Below, piece after piece: positions 51,871 to 60,186 of a stretch of 64,000 nt of DNA. Origin of the DNA: Levilactobacillus spicheri DSM 15429 (GTDB lineage Bacteria > Bacillota > Bacilli > Lactobacillales > Lactobacillaceae). Where the stretch lies: the NCBI RefSeq assembly GCF_001435095.1, contig NZ_AZFC01000015.1, positions 325,393 to 389,392 of the forward strand, in the 5' to 3' direction. Within the stretch, counting starts at the first letter, position 1, and each line of letters opens with the position of its first letter. A program made the translations under genes and the position numbers. The notes below the pieces were generated by a model. That model saw nothing but the letters and a program-made list of their open reading frames with translations, did no database searches and was not told where the DNA came from.

Positions 51871-51888
51871 AACCAATCGATATTGGTT
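51871..51888 (-). promoter_or_regulatory. 18-bp palindrome upstream of xylS
   Basis: AACCAATCGATATTGGTT has perfectly inverted AACCAAT/ATTGGTT half-sites around a CGAT centre, 54 nt upstream of the start codon. It looks like the operator of a dimeric sugar-responsive repressor; no such regulator is adjacent. Confidence 0.65.
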
Positions 51889-51917
51889 GGTTGTTTACAG
51901 CAACATATTAACATGTT

Positions 51918-51932
51918 TTGAAAACGCATACA
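51918..51932 (-). promoter_or_regulatory. cre box upstream of xylS
   Basis: TTGAAAACGCATACA (read on +) fits WTGNAANCGNWNNCW at all fixed positions, about 100 nt upstream of xylS. Predicts CcpA repression. Confidence 0.8.
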
Positions 51933-51953
51933 ATAGTAAAGTGAACTTTTCAT

Positions 51954-52570
51954 TAAAAGAATTTATCCGGGGAGAGCAAAAGCCTGTTCTGATAGGGATG
52001 GTGTTATAACGGGATTTAAACTGAAAACTTTCTTAAAGTCACTTTCCTTTTGCTCCAAATTATTGGAACAATCGAAAAGTGACTTTTCAATGGTTTCACC
52101 GCCCCAGGCCGGTCGGTTTTGATCCGCGCGGTGCCAGGGACCCCTTTTCGCAAATGAGGGTGGTGCTGGCGCGTCAGATGTTTTATCCTGGGACTAACTC
52201 AACTGGTTTCCAGTCACTGGTGTAGCTAGCCAACGCGCCACGCCGGCGAGTAAGCCGCCTCTGTGCTGCTGATAGGGTGGGGTCACCCTGACGAAGCACT
52301 GCCGATTGGTCGCGCACATCTAGCCCGCGCCAGTAAGACAAAGCATTTTTACGAAGGAGAGACCAGCATAAAATTGCTGTAACTCAGATGACCGTGATGA
52401 CCAGCTTTTGAAGGATGACCTTGTGGCCAGTCGCTGAAAATCGCTGCTCTCCATAAACTTCATGGCCCGGGACCAGTAATCTTGATAGCCATGGGATTCT
52501 CACCATTTATCCCAACCTTCACCGCAGCAACGTGGTATTGGTGAAACGCGTGATGCCGCCATTATTAGCC
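51954..52570. other. Intergenic stretch with a long hairpin and element fragments
   Basis: AAAGTCACTTTcc / gAAAAGTGACTTT (52034-52090) forms a long-range stem around an inner CTCCAA/TTGGAA-type hairpin. GCGCCACGCCGGCGAGTAAG-CCGCCTCTG (about 52235-52265) is a type-A fragment with both ends joined and the centre gone. No coding gene is supported. Confidence 0.5.
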
Positions 52571-52639
52571 ATGTGAGCGCAACAGAGGCGACTTGATGGT
52601 CGTGCCCACCACGACCATCTTGCTCGCCGGCGTGGAGCG
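52571..52639 (+). repeat. Solo-P1 form of the type-A element
   Basis: GATGGTCGTG-CCCAC-CACGACCATC (52595-52619) is a perfect 10-bp hairpin made of the two P1 arms. Both outer flanks of type A are intact, but P2 and P3 are cleanly absent. The junction TCGTG occurs at both break points in full copies, so deletion between 5-bp direct repeats explains it. Confidence 0.85.
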
Positions 52640-52831
52640 CAGTTATCGACAATCTTCACCTATGAGTTGGGAATGGCGATAGACGTGTCGTGTCAGTTGA
52701 TTAGAAAGCGGTGGTGGCATTGAATGGACGTTCTGACGGGGTGCGCTTCCCATGCTGAATATGGGAAAAACACTGATGCTACCATGGCGGCAATTAAGAC
52801 TAAAGGGTATTTTTTCCCACCACCGTCAAGA

Positions 52832-52986
52832 TTGCTGGAGCTCAGATGGGCCCAGACCGTGAAATTGTGGTTGGTCAGCGTTTCTCAGCTGACTTACCAC
52901 AAGGCCGAGCTTCAAGACACGGGGGGCTTTCCCGTGGCTCGAAGTCGTGCCCACGGTCGTCACGGCCCAGCTGAGCGGAAGCAATC
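52832..52986 (+). repeat. Three-way-junction intergenic element, type C, full copy
   Basis: P1 GACCGTG (52855-52861) / CACGGTC (52952-52958), extended by GGGCC/GGCCC and GCTCAG/CTGAGC. P2 GTGGTTGGTCAGC / GCTGACTTACCAC. P3 CTTCAAGACACGGG / CCCGTGGCTCGAAG. Core words AAGGCCGAG and TCGTGCCCAC as in types A and B. A 3' fragment of this type is at 14203. Confidence 0.85.
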
Positions 52987-53115
52987 GACAGCTTCTACTA
53001 ATCTCAACGAGCACAATACTGATTCGATATAAATAAATTTATAAGGCGTCTACCTGCCGGGGATTCCGGAAGTTCGTATAATGGAAGGTAGAAGCTTCAC
53101 GGAGGAGGAACTTGC

Positions 53116-54408
53116 ATGCAAGGATTGTGGCGAATCAACCAGCGAATCGGGCAATGGCGGGCCATGCGCGTCATTCGCCAGGCCCTTCAGGTGGCCTACC
53201 CCTTTATCCTGGTGATGACGCTGATCAGCGCCATCGGCCAGAGTTGTCTGGCGGCGAACGGCTTTTTCTTTCGCATCTACCACATCGGCGCCTGGTTACC
53301 GGGATTGACGCTGTGGCGCCAGGCCTTTCAGGTAATGGGGTTGGTGGTTAACAATGTCGTGGCTGTGATGATTGCCTTCACCACCGCCTACTTTTTGGCG
53401 CGGGCCTATCACCGGAACGGTCTGGCGGTTGGGCTGCTCAGTGCGCTGGCCTTTCTGACGTTAAACGTAAACTACGACATGCTGGATCAGACCCGGCGCA
53501 GCGGGGGGCAGTTCGTTGAGAACAACCTGGGGCCGCAGGGAATCTTCCTGGGCATCTTGGTCGGCCTGTTCATCGGCTGGCTGGCCAGCTGGCTACTCAA
53601 ACGCCTGGCGGGCTGGCACTGGTTCATGCAGTTTACCCTGACCGGCCGGGTCGCGTGGCTCTTGGTGGTCGTGATGGTCCTGACCGTGGCGATTGGCTAC
53701 GGCATGAGCTGGCTGACCACCGGCGGGCTGAACGGCCTGGTCTACCAGGCCACGCGGGCCATGATCAGTAATCCCGGGCACCAAGGTGTGATGATTCTGG
53801 CCGTGACGGCCTTTAACAACCTGCTCTGGTGGCTGGGGCTGATCGGACCGGTCAGCCTAGCGGGCAACAGCTCCGTGACCGCTTTGCAGAACCTGGCGAC
53901 CGCGGTCCAGCACGATTCCGTGTGGAACCTGCCACACCCGATCACCCTGCACACCCTGGGGGACGCCTACGCCAACTTCGGCGGGGCCGGCATGACGCTG
54001 GCGTTGATCATCGCCATCTGGCTGGGGTCGACCCACGCGCATTACCGCCGCATCGCCAACCAGACGTTCTTGCCAAACCTGGTGAACCTGAACGAGGCGA
54101 CCCTGCTGGGATTGCCGGTCCTGTACAATCCCATTCTCTTGATTCCGTTCATCGCCGCGCCGACCGTCAACATCCTGTTGGCCTGGTGTGCGATCACCTG
54201 GAAATGGGTACCGCCGATGGCCTACCCGATGCCGCGGACGACGCCGGGGCCGTTGATGGCCTACATGGGGACCGGGGGCGACTGGCGCGCGCTGGCACTG
54301 AGCATCGTGTGCCTGGCGGTGTCCGTGCTGATCTACCTGCCGTTCGTGCGGTTATTGAATCAGGACCCGCAGCCCGAAGAAGAGGAGCGTGACGACCATG
54401 CGGCGTAA
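53116..54408 (+). CDS. PTS EIIC-like (lactose/cellobiose-type) membrane protein without EIIA/EIIB
   Basis: A 430-residue membrane protein with about ten helices, fitting the cellobiose/lactose EIIC fold: VAYPFILVMTLISAIGQ at the first helix, NNLLWWLGLIGPVSLAGNSSVTALQNLA in the centre, and NLNEATLLGLPVLYNPILLIPFIAAP, which corresponds to the NEP-FG-P-NP-PF substrate loop of the family with Ala-Thr in place of the usual Pro-hydrophobic pair. The phospho-transfer partners EIIA and EIIB are not encoded nearby. GGAGGAGG precedes ATG 53116. The next gene starts inside its end. An orphan permease or a repurposed transporter. Confidence 0.8.
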   Translation: MQGLWRINQRIGQWRAMRVIRQALQVAYPFILVMTLISAIGQSCLAANGFFFRIYHIGAWLPGLTLWRQAFQVMGLVVNNVVAVMIAFTTAYFLARAYHRNGLAVGLLSALAFLTLNVNYDMLDQTRRSGGQFVENNLGPQGIFLGILVGLFIGWLASWLLKRLAGWHWFMQFTLTGRVAWLLVVVMVLTVAIGYGMSWLTTGGLNGLVYQATRAMISNPGHQGVMILAVTAFNNLLWWLGLIGPVSLAGNSSVTALQNLATAVQHDSVWNLPHPITLHTLGDAYANFGGAGMTLALIIAIWLGSTHAHYRRIANQTFLPNLVNLNEATLLGLPVLYNPILLIPFIAAPTVNILLAWCAITWKWVPPMAYPMPRTTPGPLMAYMGTGGDWRALALSIVCLAVSVLIYLPFVRLLNQDPQPEEEERDDHAA

Positions 54409-55288
54409 ATGGCTTTGGGGAATCATCGCACTGGTTGTGACCCTGGGGATCTTCTTCCCCAGCACGGCCTGGATGCACGGACGGGTGACCCATTACCGGT
54501 CGAACTACCGGACGCCCCTGAACCCGACCATCCTAGTGCCGGGGTCGAGTGCCAGTCAGGACCGCTTCGACGCGCTGATCACCCAGTTGCGCAAGGAGAC
54601 CAAGACGGCGCACAGCGTCCTGAAGGTCAAGGTCGCGACCAACGGCCAGCTGTCCTATACCGGTAGTATTCGGCGGGGTGACAACCAGCCGTTCATCGTG
54701 GTCGCCTTTGAAAACAACCACGACGGATATGACAATATTAATAAACAGGCCCAGTGGCTGAACCTTGCCTTCAAGGACCTGGTCAAAACGTATCATTTTA
54801 ACCATTTCAACGCGCTGGGCCACTCCAACGGCGGCCTGATTCTGAGCGTGTTTCTGGAAAAGTACTTTGCCGAGACCAAGAACGTCACGATCGACCGGCT
54901 GATGACCATCGCCACGCCGTACAACATGGAGTCCAACAGCACCACCAGCCGGACGGCCATCTTGAACGAGCTGGTCGCGGGCCGGAAACGCCTGCCGAAG
55001 AAGCTGACGGTCTACTCGGTCGCCGGCACGGAAAACTATTCCAGTGACGGCACGGTGCCGGCCAACAGCGTGGCACAGGGGAAGTACGTCTTCCAGAACC
55101 AGGTCGCGCACTACACGCAGATCACGGTGACCGGGGACAACACGACGCATTCGGATCTGCCGCAGAACAAGCAGATCGTCCTGCTGATCCGGCAGTACCT
55201 GCTCCAGGAAACCCTGCCCAGCAAGGACCGGTATCAAAATCAACCACGGTTGTCCCGCAGTGAAGACGGGGAACCCGACGAACCTTAG
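54398..55288 (+). CDS. DUF915 alpha/beta hydrolase with N-terminal anchor
   Basis: A 296-residue extracytoplasmic hydrolase: an N-terminal hydrophobic anchor or uncleaved signal (about 4-24), TILVPGSSASQDRF, nucleophile Ser in GHSNGGL, TIATPYNMESNS, and the late SDGTVPANS and THSDLPQN acid/His region of DUF915. ATG 54398 is 10 nt after GAGGAG and overlaps the permease stop; GTG 54389 is too close to the site. Its coupling to an EIIC-like permease and a LysR gene suggests surface hydrolysis of a conjugated sugar or ester followed by uptake (inference). Confidence 0.82.
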   Translation: MRRKWLWGIIALVVTLGIFFPSTAWMHGRVTHYRSNYRTPLNPTILVPGSSASQDRFDALITQLRKETKTAHSVLKVKVATNGQLSYTGSIRRGDNQPFIVVAFENNHDGYDNINKQAQWLNLAFKDLVKTYHFNHFNALGHSNGGLILSVFLEKYFAETKNVTIDRLMTIATPYNMESNSTTSRTAILNELVAGRKRLPKKLTVYSVAGTENYSSDGTVPANSVAQGKYVFQNQVAHYTQITVTGDNTTHSDLPQNKQIVLLIRQYLLQETLPSKDRYQNQPRLSRSEDGEPDEP

Positions 55289-55299
55289 GAGGAGACGCA

Positions 55300-56157
55300 G
55301 TGAACTTTCGTCAACTAGAATACTTTTTAGCGGTCGCCAACGCCGGTCAGATCACGGCCGCCGCCCAGCAGCTGCACATGGCCCAGCCGCCCTTGAGCTA
55401 CCAACTGAAACAGCTGGAAGAGGAACTGGGGGTGCAGCTCCTGCACCGAACGTCGAACGGGACCTCGCTGACGCCGGCCGGGGTCCTGCTACGCGACTAC
55501 GCCCAGCAGTTGCTGGACTTGCGGGACCGCGCCGATAGCCAGGTCCGTTCCCTGGGGCAGGGGCTCGCCGGCGTGCTGTCGGTCGGGGTCATCTCCTCGT
55601 CGATCGGGGCCACGCCCAACGCCAAGCTGCGCACGCTGACCCGGCACTACCCGAAGGTCCAGATCCGCCTGTTCGAGGACAACACCTATGGCCTGATCGA
55701 CCGGCTGGAGAAGCACTTGATCGACGTGGCCATCGTGCGCACGCCGTTCACCGCGCCCCGCCTGGCCAGTAAGGACCTCAAGACCGAGTCGATGGTGGCG
55801 GTGGTTCCCAAGAAGTACGACCACTTCCGGGGGGCGACCCTGCGCGTCGAGGACTTGGCGACGGTACCACTGATCGTGTACCGGCGCTTCGAGCACCTCT
55901 TTGAGGCGACCTTTCACGAGAAACACATGGCGCCGTTCATCGCCTGCACCTGTGACGACGCGCGGACCGCGGTCCAGTGGGCCGAGGCTCGGATGGGGGT
56001 GGCGGTGGTGCCCCAATCGGTCGCCGAACAGGCCAGCGGGCCGGAGACCAACCTGCGCCCGATTCGCTACCAGCCGTGGCGGACCACGCTGAAGCTGGTC
56101 TGGCCGGAACAGATCACGCCCAGTCCGCTCCTCCAACGCTTCATTGATAGTTACTGA
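55300..56157 (+). CDS. LysR-family transcriptional regulator
   Basis: A 285-residue LTTR: helix-turn-helix FRQLEYFLAVANAGQITAAAQQLHMAQPPLSYQLKQLEEELG, then a two-lobed effector domain ending LLQRFIDSY. The start is GTG 55300 after AGGAGGAG, 11 nt from the DUF915 stop, so it is the third gene of the operon rather than divergent as is usual for LysR. It may control its own operon. Confidence 0.92.
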   Translation: MNFRQLEYFLAVANAGQITAAAQQLHMAQPPLSYQLKQLEEELGVQLLHRTSNGTSLTPAGVLLRDYAQQLLDLRDRADSQVRSLGQGLAGVLSVGVISSSIGATPNAKLRTLTRHYPKVQIRLFEDNTYGLIDRLEKHLIDVAIVRTPFTAPRLASKDLKTESMVAVVPKKYDHFRGATLRVEDLATVPLIVYRRFEHLFEATFHEKHMAPFIACTCDDARTAVQWAEARMGVAVVPQSVAEQASGPETNLRPIRYQPWRTTLKLVWPEQITPSPLLQRFIDSY

Positions 56158-56185
56158 GACTCCTAATATATGCTAAATACAAGTT

Positions 56186-56228
56186 AAACGGGATTGCCAT
56201 ACTTTTTAAATATGGCAATCCCGTTTTC
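56186..56228 (+). terminator. Terminator after the lysR operon
   Basis: AAACGGGATTGCCATA / TATGGCAATCCCGTTT, 16 bp perfect. The stretch after it to 56492 is AT-rich and holds the promoter of the TSUP gene, with a short ATGATAATCAT palindrome at about 56446-56456. Confidence 0.9.
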
Positions 56229-56492
56229 GAATGAGAACGATTTCTTTGCGATGACGGGGGGCTTTCTGTGGGCTGGCGGGCCGCGTAAGGACTGATGGGA
56301 GAAAATTACGATTAAGTTTATTTATTCTCAAAGAATCAAAATAGATACTAAAAAAGGTGATATGATAGTATTGCTGATTGTGAAAATATTATAAATTAGT
56401 GTTTTAATGACTAAGCCAGACACTTGCCCCCGTTCCCCGAATGGATGATAATCATTGTCGTAGATTAAAGGAATCGGAGGAATGTTGCACTT

Positions 56493-57341
56493 ATGGTTCA
56501 AACAGCCTTAATTATGTTAGGCGTGGGTATCTTTGCCGGAATTGCCGGGTCCATCCTGGGAATCGGTGGCGGGATGATCATCACGCCCATTCTGACCCTG
56601 GGAATGGGGTTAGACATCAAGTATGCAATTGGTGCCAGTATCATCGCCGTGATCGCCACGAGTTCCGGCTCGACCATCGCCTATTTACGGGACAACGTCC
56701 TGAACTTACGGGTCGCCATGTTTCTGGAAATCGCGACGACCATCGGGGCCATTTCCGGGGCCCTGCTGACCGGGGTTCTGGACCCGAAGTACCTGTACCT
56801 GTTGTTCGGCGCGCTGCTGGTCTTCTCCGGCTGGAACATGTACCGCAAGCTGCGGCGGGGTCAGGAAGTCCTTCAACGGGTCGAGCCCGATAAGATTGCC
56901 ACCAAGCTGAAGCTAAACGGCAGTTATTTCGACAAGGCGGAAATGAAGGACGTCGATTACCAGGTGGAAAACGTGCCCGCGGGGTTCGCCGTGATGTACG
57001 GTGCCGGGGTGGCCAGTGGCCTGCTGGGAATCGGTTCCGGGGCCTTCAAGGTCATGGCCATGGACACCTTCATGAAGATGCCGCTGAAGCCGTCGAGCTC
57101 CACGTCAAACCTGATGATGGGGGTCACCGCGGCGGCCAGTGCCACCGTGTACTTCTTCAACGGGTCGATCCTGCCAAGCATCGCCGTGCCAATGGCGCTT
57201 GGGATTCTGGTGGGGGCCGTCATCGGGTCACGGATCATGCAGGTCCTGCCCGCACGGTGGATTCGAATCGTCTTTATTCCCATTATTTTATACATTGGGT
57301 TACAGATGCTCTTTAAGGGATTGGGGGTTCACTTCTTATAA
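56493..57341 (+). CDS. TSUP-family (TauE/SafE) sulfur-compound permease
   Basis: A 282-residue membrane protein with eight helices: the TSUP signatures FAGIAGSILGIGGGMIITPIL near the start and GVASGLLGIGSGAFKVMAMDTFMKMPLKPSSSTSNLMMG in the second half. A soluble insert of about 45 residues (LRRGQEVLQRVEPDKIATKLKLNGSYFDKAE) separates the halves. Members move sulfite, sulfoacetate, taurine or related anions. GGAGGAATG lies before ATG 56493. The DUF1634 gene starts on its last base. Confidence 0.9.
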   Translation: MVQTALIMLGVGIFAGIAGSILGIGGGMIITPILTLGMGLDIKYAIGASIIAVIATSSGSTIAYLRDNVLNLRVAMFLEIATTIGAISGALLTGVLDPKYLYLLFGALLVFSGWNMYRKLRRGQEVLQRVEPDKIATKLKLNGSYFDKAEMKDVDYQVENVPAGFAVMYGAGVASGLLGIGSGAFKVMAMDTFMKMPLKPSSSTSNLMMGVTAAASATVYFFNGSILPSIAVPMALGILVGAVIGSRIMQVLPARWIRIVFIPIILYIGLQMLFKGLGVHFL

Positions 57342-57718
57342 TGGCAGATAAACAACCAGCAACGGCCCGTGAAATGGCCGAAGTCGAGACCATTATTGGT
57401 CGCATTCTTCAAGTCGGGGTCATCGTGTCCGCCATCATCATGACCATCGGACTTGTGTTGTTCCTGGTCACCGGGACGTCCGGGTATCCGGGCACCACGA
57501 TTCCGCTGCGGATGGGGGCCATCCTGTTGGGCACCCTGCAGTTCAAGCCGTACGCCATCATGATGTTGGGGACGTACTGCCTGATCTTGACGCCGGTCCT
57601 GCGGGTCATCGTGTCCATTTACGCGTTCTACAAGGAGCGTGATCACCTCTACGTCTGGATTACCACGACGGTGCTGATCATTCTCTTGGTCGCCCTCGTG
57701 ATTGGGGTTCATAAATAA
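57341..57718 (+). CDS. DUF1634 membrane protein, TSUP partner
   Basis: A 125-residue protein with three hydrophobic segments (about 22-46, 68-92, 105-123) and the DUF1634 pattern: an acidic amphipathic start, GVIVSAIIMTIGLVLFLVTG, LGTYCLILTPVLRVIVSIYAFYKERDHLYVW. It overlaps the TSUP stop (TAATGG), and this pairing is common, so it is probably an accessory subunit or modulator of the permease. Confidence 0.85.
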   Translation: MADKQPATAREMAEVETIIGRILQVGVIVSAIIMTIGLVLFLVTGTSGYPGTTIPLRMGAILLGTLQFKPYAIMMLGTYCLILTPVLRVIVSIYAFYKERDHLYVWITTTVLIILLVALVIGVHK

Positions 57719-57732
57719 GTGAGTCACTGGCG

Positions 57733-57812
57733 AAATGCCAGTTGATGAAGATGCCAAAGATCATTATTCAATCGGTCGAATCTTTGGCATCATCATCAGC
57801 TGGCATTTTTTC
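57733..57812 (+). terminator. Long two-tier terminator after the TSUP operon
   Basis: Outer AAATGCCAG / CTGGCATTT and inner ATGCCAAAGAT / ATCTTTGGCAT stems form an arm of about 30 bp with an 18-nt loop, followed by six T. Confidence 0.85.
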
Positions 57813-57865
57813 GTGCCCGCGTTTTGGGTGCTCAGGTGAAAAAGGGAAGGGCTGGTGATGACCGC

Positions 57866-58021
57866 CGCTACACGCCGGCGAGCAAGCTGGTCGTGGTGGG
57901 CACGACTCCAGAGACTCGAAGTCCACGAGTCTCTAGAGCTCGGCCTTGATGTAGGCCGGGAAAGAGCCCCGACCAACATCAATTTCACCACGACCATCAA
58001 GTCGCCTCTGTTCCGCTTACG
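57866..58021 (-). repeat. Three-way-junction intergenic element, type A, copy 4 (helix-swapped)
   Basis: P1 TGGTCGTGGTG (57888-57898) / CACCACGACCA (57986-57996). P3 centres on ACTCG / CGAGT. P2 reads GATGTAGGCCGGG / CCCCGACCAACATC instead of the usual ACCTGGC pair, so both sides changed together. Flanks as in copies 1-3. Confidence 0.85.
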
Positions 58022-58289
58022 TTGGGAGTGTCCCCATAATGAACGGGACAAACTGGCGGCTTGGGTTATGAGTCACCAAGGCAATTTTGCGGATGCCGAC
58101 CAGTGATTGTAGCGTGTTTGAAGAATTGTCTGCAACTCAAAAATAGATTGAGTCACTGCTAGCATTCAAGCTCAGGTTGCGCGATTGAACGGATGACGAG
58201 ATACTGACGTTATCCTGCTTTTGCCGACTGGCAGGCGATTCCCAGGAATTGACTGACCGTTCATTTAGCAATGGTTGCGGTTCTTATCC

Positions 58290-58455
58290 AGCCCGCACCG
58301 TGGCGTCGGCGTTTTCCCCCGTGGTGACATGATTGTAAGCCAGCGTTCCTGGCTGGCTTACAATCAGACCGAGTTCTGGAAACTCGCCGGTTTTGGGCGA
58401 GGTTTCAGAATCGTGCCCACCTCGGGGGAATGAAGCCGACAGAACGGTACGCCAG
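58290..58455 (+). repeat. Three-way-junction intergenic element, type B, copy 3
   Basis: P1 CCCCCGTGGTG (58316-58326) / CACCTCGGGGG (58418-58428), extended by GTCGGC/GCCGAC. P2 GATTGTAAGCCAGC / GCTGGCTTACAATC, 14 bp perfect. P3 around AACTCGCC / GGCGAGGTT. Between it and 58611 nothing else is supported. Confidence 0.85.
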
Positions 58456-58611
58456 CCCCTGCTAGGTTGCCGGTTTAACCCATTCGCTCGGCGGGAAATC
58501 GTGGAAGCAATCGGCAGCCTCCGTTGACGCATTAAATACATATTTTTTCAAAAAAAGCGTGACGTTTGGCCAAGTCATTCGTTATCTCAGTGAAAAGGGG
58601 GATCGAAGCAC

Positions 58612-59106
58612 ATGAATTTGGGGCAGTATGAGGCGCTGGTGGGGCAGCTGGCCGTCGAGATTCAACGCACGCTCATCAGCCGGGGGGTGGCTAACGACGT
58701 GGCCGCGGATATCGTGCAGGATATGTTCGTGAAGGTCCTGGAGGCGGACCTGGTGTTGCCACCCGCGAAGCTCCGGCCGTACCTCTATAAGGTCGCCTGG
58801 TCGACCTACCTGGATCAGTACCGCCGTCACGCGCGACTTCAGGCGCTGGTGGCCCGGTACCTGGGCCCGGGACTGGTCGCCACCACGGTCCAACCGCCGG
58901 TGAGCGACCACCCGGACCTGCGCCGGGCCCTGCGGCATTTACGGCCGCGGGACCAGACCTTGCTGGTACACCGGTACGTGGATCAGTGGTCTGTTGAGCA
59001 GATCGCCATGGCGATGGCCATAACGCCCGGGGCCGTGAAGATGCGGCTTCACCGGGTTCACCGAAAATTACGCAAACAGATAAGGGGATTGGAACATGAC
59101 GAGTAA
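58612..59106 (+). CDS. ECF-type RNA polymerase sigma factor
   Basis: A 164-residue sigma-70 family protein: region 2 NDVAADIVQDMFVKVLEADL...LRPYLYKVAWSTYLDQYRR and region 4 RPRDQTLLVHRYVDQWSVEQIAMAMAITPGAVKMRLHRVHRKLRKQI. It directs RNA polymerase to a small regulon, probably including its own promoter. The next gene overlaps its end by 11 nt and encodes a membrane protein of the sigma-regulator type, the normal ECF/anti-sigma arrangement. Confidence 0.92.
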   Translation: MNLGQYEALVGQLAVEIQRTLISRGVANDVAADIVQDMFVKVLEADLVLPPAKLRPYLYKVAWSTYLDQYRRHARLQALVARYLGPGLVATTVQPPVSDHPDLRRALRHLRPRDQTLLVHRYVDQWSVEQIAMAMAITPGAVKMRLHRVHRKLRKQIRGLEHDE

Positions 59107-60043
59107 TCAAGAGTTTAAACGCCTCGCTCGCCGCGTCAAGTTGCGGCGTTGGGGCATGACGATTTTAATCGCGGGGGTGGTCTGCTTGGGGCTGGGCTTC
59201 CTGACCGTCCAGACGCTCAACGCGCTGACACGCAAGGCCTCGGACCGGGACAACGCCTTCATGAGTGACGTGGCGGAGATCATGGCCCCCAACATCCAGA
59301 TTAGTGACCAGTACCTGGTGAACAACAAGCTCTTTAGCGGGCAGGTCCTGAGCCACCGTTACAAGGACATCGAGGGCCAACGGGTCGCGTGGTCGCCCAT
59401 GACGGCGGACTACTCGTGGGCCCAGGGCGGCCACCTGCCGACCGCGCTCAACGCGACGGATGAGCAGGGCGCCCGCGTTTACGACCGGGTGACCCAGCAG
59501 AAGGTGCCGGTCTTCTATAACGTGGCGCGCAAACGGCAGGCGGGCCAGCTCACGGGCAGCCATCCGCTCCAGGAGTTGGGGCAGGTGGAACGGACGAAGG
59601 GCCAGGTCGCCGAGGTGGCCCTCACCTTCCAGCACCCGTTGACCTACCGGCAGATCCAGCAGCGGCTCCCCCAGGGGGTCCACGCGGCCTGGTACTGGCT
59701 GGGCGTTTCGGGCAAGGCAGACACGACCGTCATGGCCAACAACTTCGTTGGTCTGCAGGCCGGCGACGCGCGGGGGCGGCTGACTCAGCAGGACTACCGC
59801 GCGTTTCGGGACGTGGCGCGAACGGCGAGCCATCAGGCGACCGCGGCCGGCTTCACGCTGAACGGCTTTGCTCCCTTCAAGTACGCGGGGCAGTACGTCC
59901 AGCGCTATCCTCAATTGACCACGGCCCGCTTTGCCGGGGTCATCGTGACGGGGACCAGCGCCCACCTGAAGCGGCTGGGCACGCCAAGTTGGGTGGCTGC
60001 CAGCGCGGCGGGGGTCGTGACGCCCCAGACGACGGTGAAGTAG
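59096..60043 (+). CDS. Membrane-anchored sigma-factor regulator (anti-sigma candidate)
   Basis: A 315-residue protein with a short basic cytoplasmic start (about 1-20), one helix (about 21-42) and a large extracellular domain. The layout and the LARRVKLRRWGMTILIAGVV opening fit the Sigma_reg_N/Sigma_reg_C proteins found beside ECF genes in Firmicutes. It probably holds the sigma factor inactive and senses an envelope signal through the extracellular part (FAPFKYAGQYVQRYP region). Overlapping start at 59096 implies translational coupling. Confidence 0.8.
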   Translation: MTSNQEFKRLARRVKLRRWGMTILIAGVVCLGLGFLTVQTLNALTRKASDRDNAFMSDVAEIMAPNIQISDQYLVNNKLFSGQVLSHRYKDIEGQRVAWSPMTADYSWAQGGHLPTALNATDEQGARVYDRVTQQKVPVFYNVARKRQAGQLTGSHPLQELGQVERTKGQVAEVALTFQHPLTYRQIQQRLPQGVHAAWYWLGVSGKADTTVMANNFVGLQAGDARGRLTQQDYRAFRDVARTASHQATAAGFTLNGFAPFKYAGQYVQRYPQLTTARFAGVIVTGTSAHLKRLGTPSWVAASAAGVVTPQTTVK

Positions 60044-60055
60044 AACGCTGCCATT

Positions 60056-60085
60056 AAAAAGTCCGGGCGCGGTCCCGGACTTTTT
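60056..60085 (+). terminator. Terminator after the sigma operon
   Basis: AAAAAGTCCGGG / CCCGGACTTTTT with a 6-nt loop. Confidence 0.92.
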
Positions 60086-60186
60086 GCGTGCCGCTAGCCG
60101 GTGCTTGATGTAACCACTTGCACTGGCCGGCACCAACTTGCTAAACTAAGAACGATTATGTTTTTTAGAAAGGAAGCGATGGCGTC

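Noticed and set aside
56446-56456. ATGATAATCAT as a Fur/PerR box upstream of the TSUP gene
   Set aside because: Too short, with a central mismatch, and only half of a typical box.
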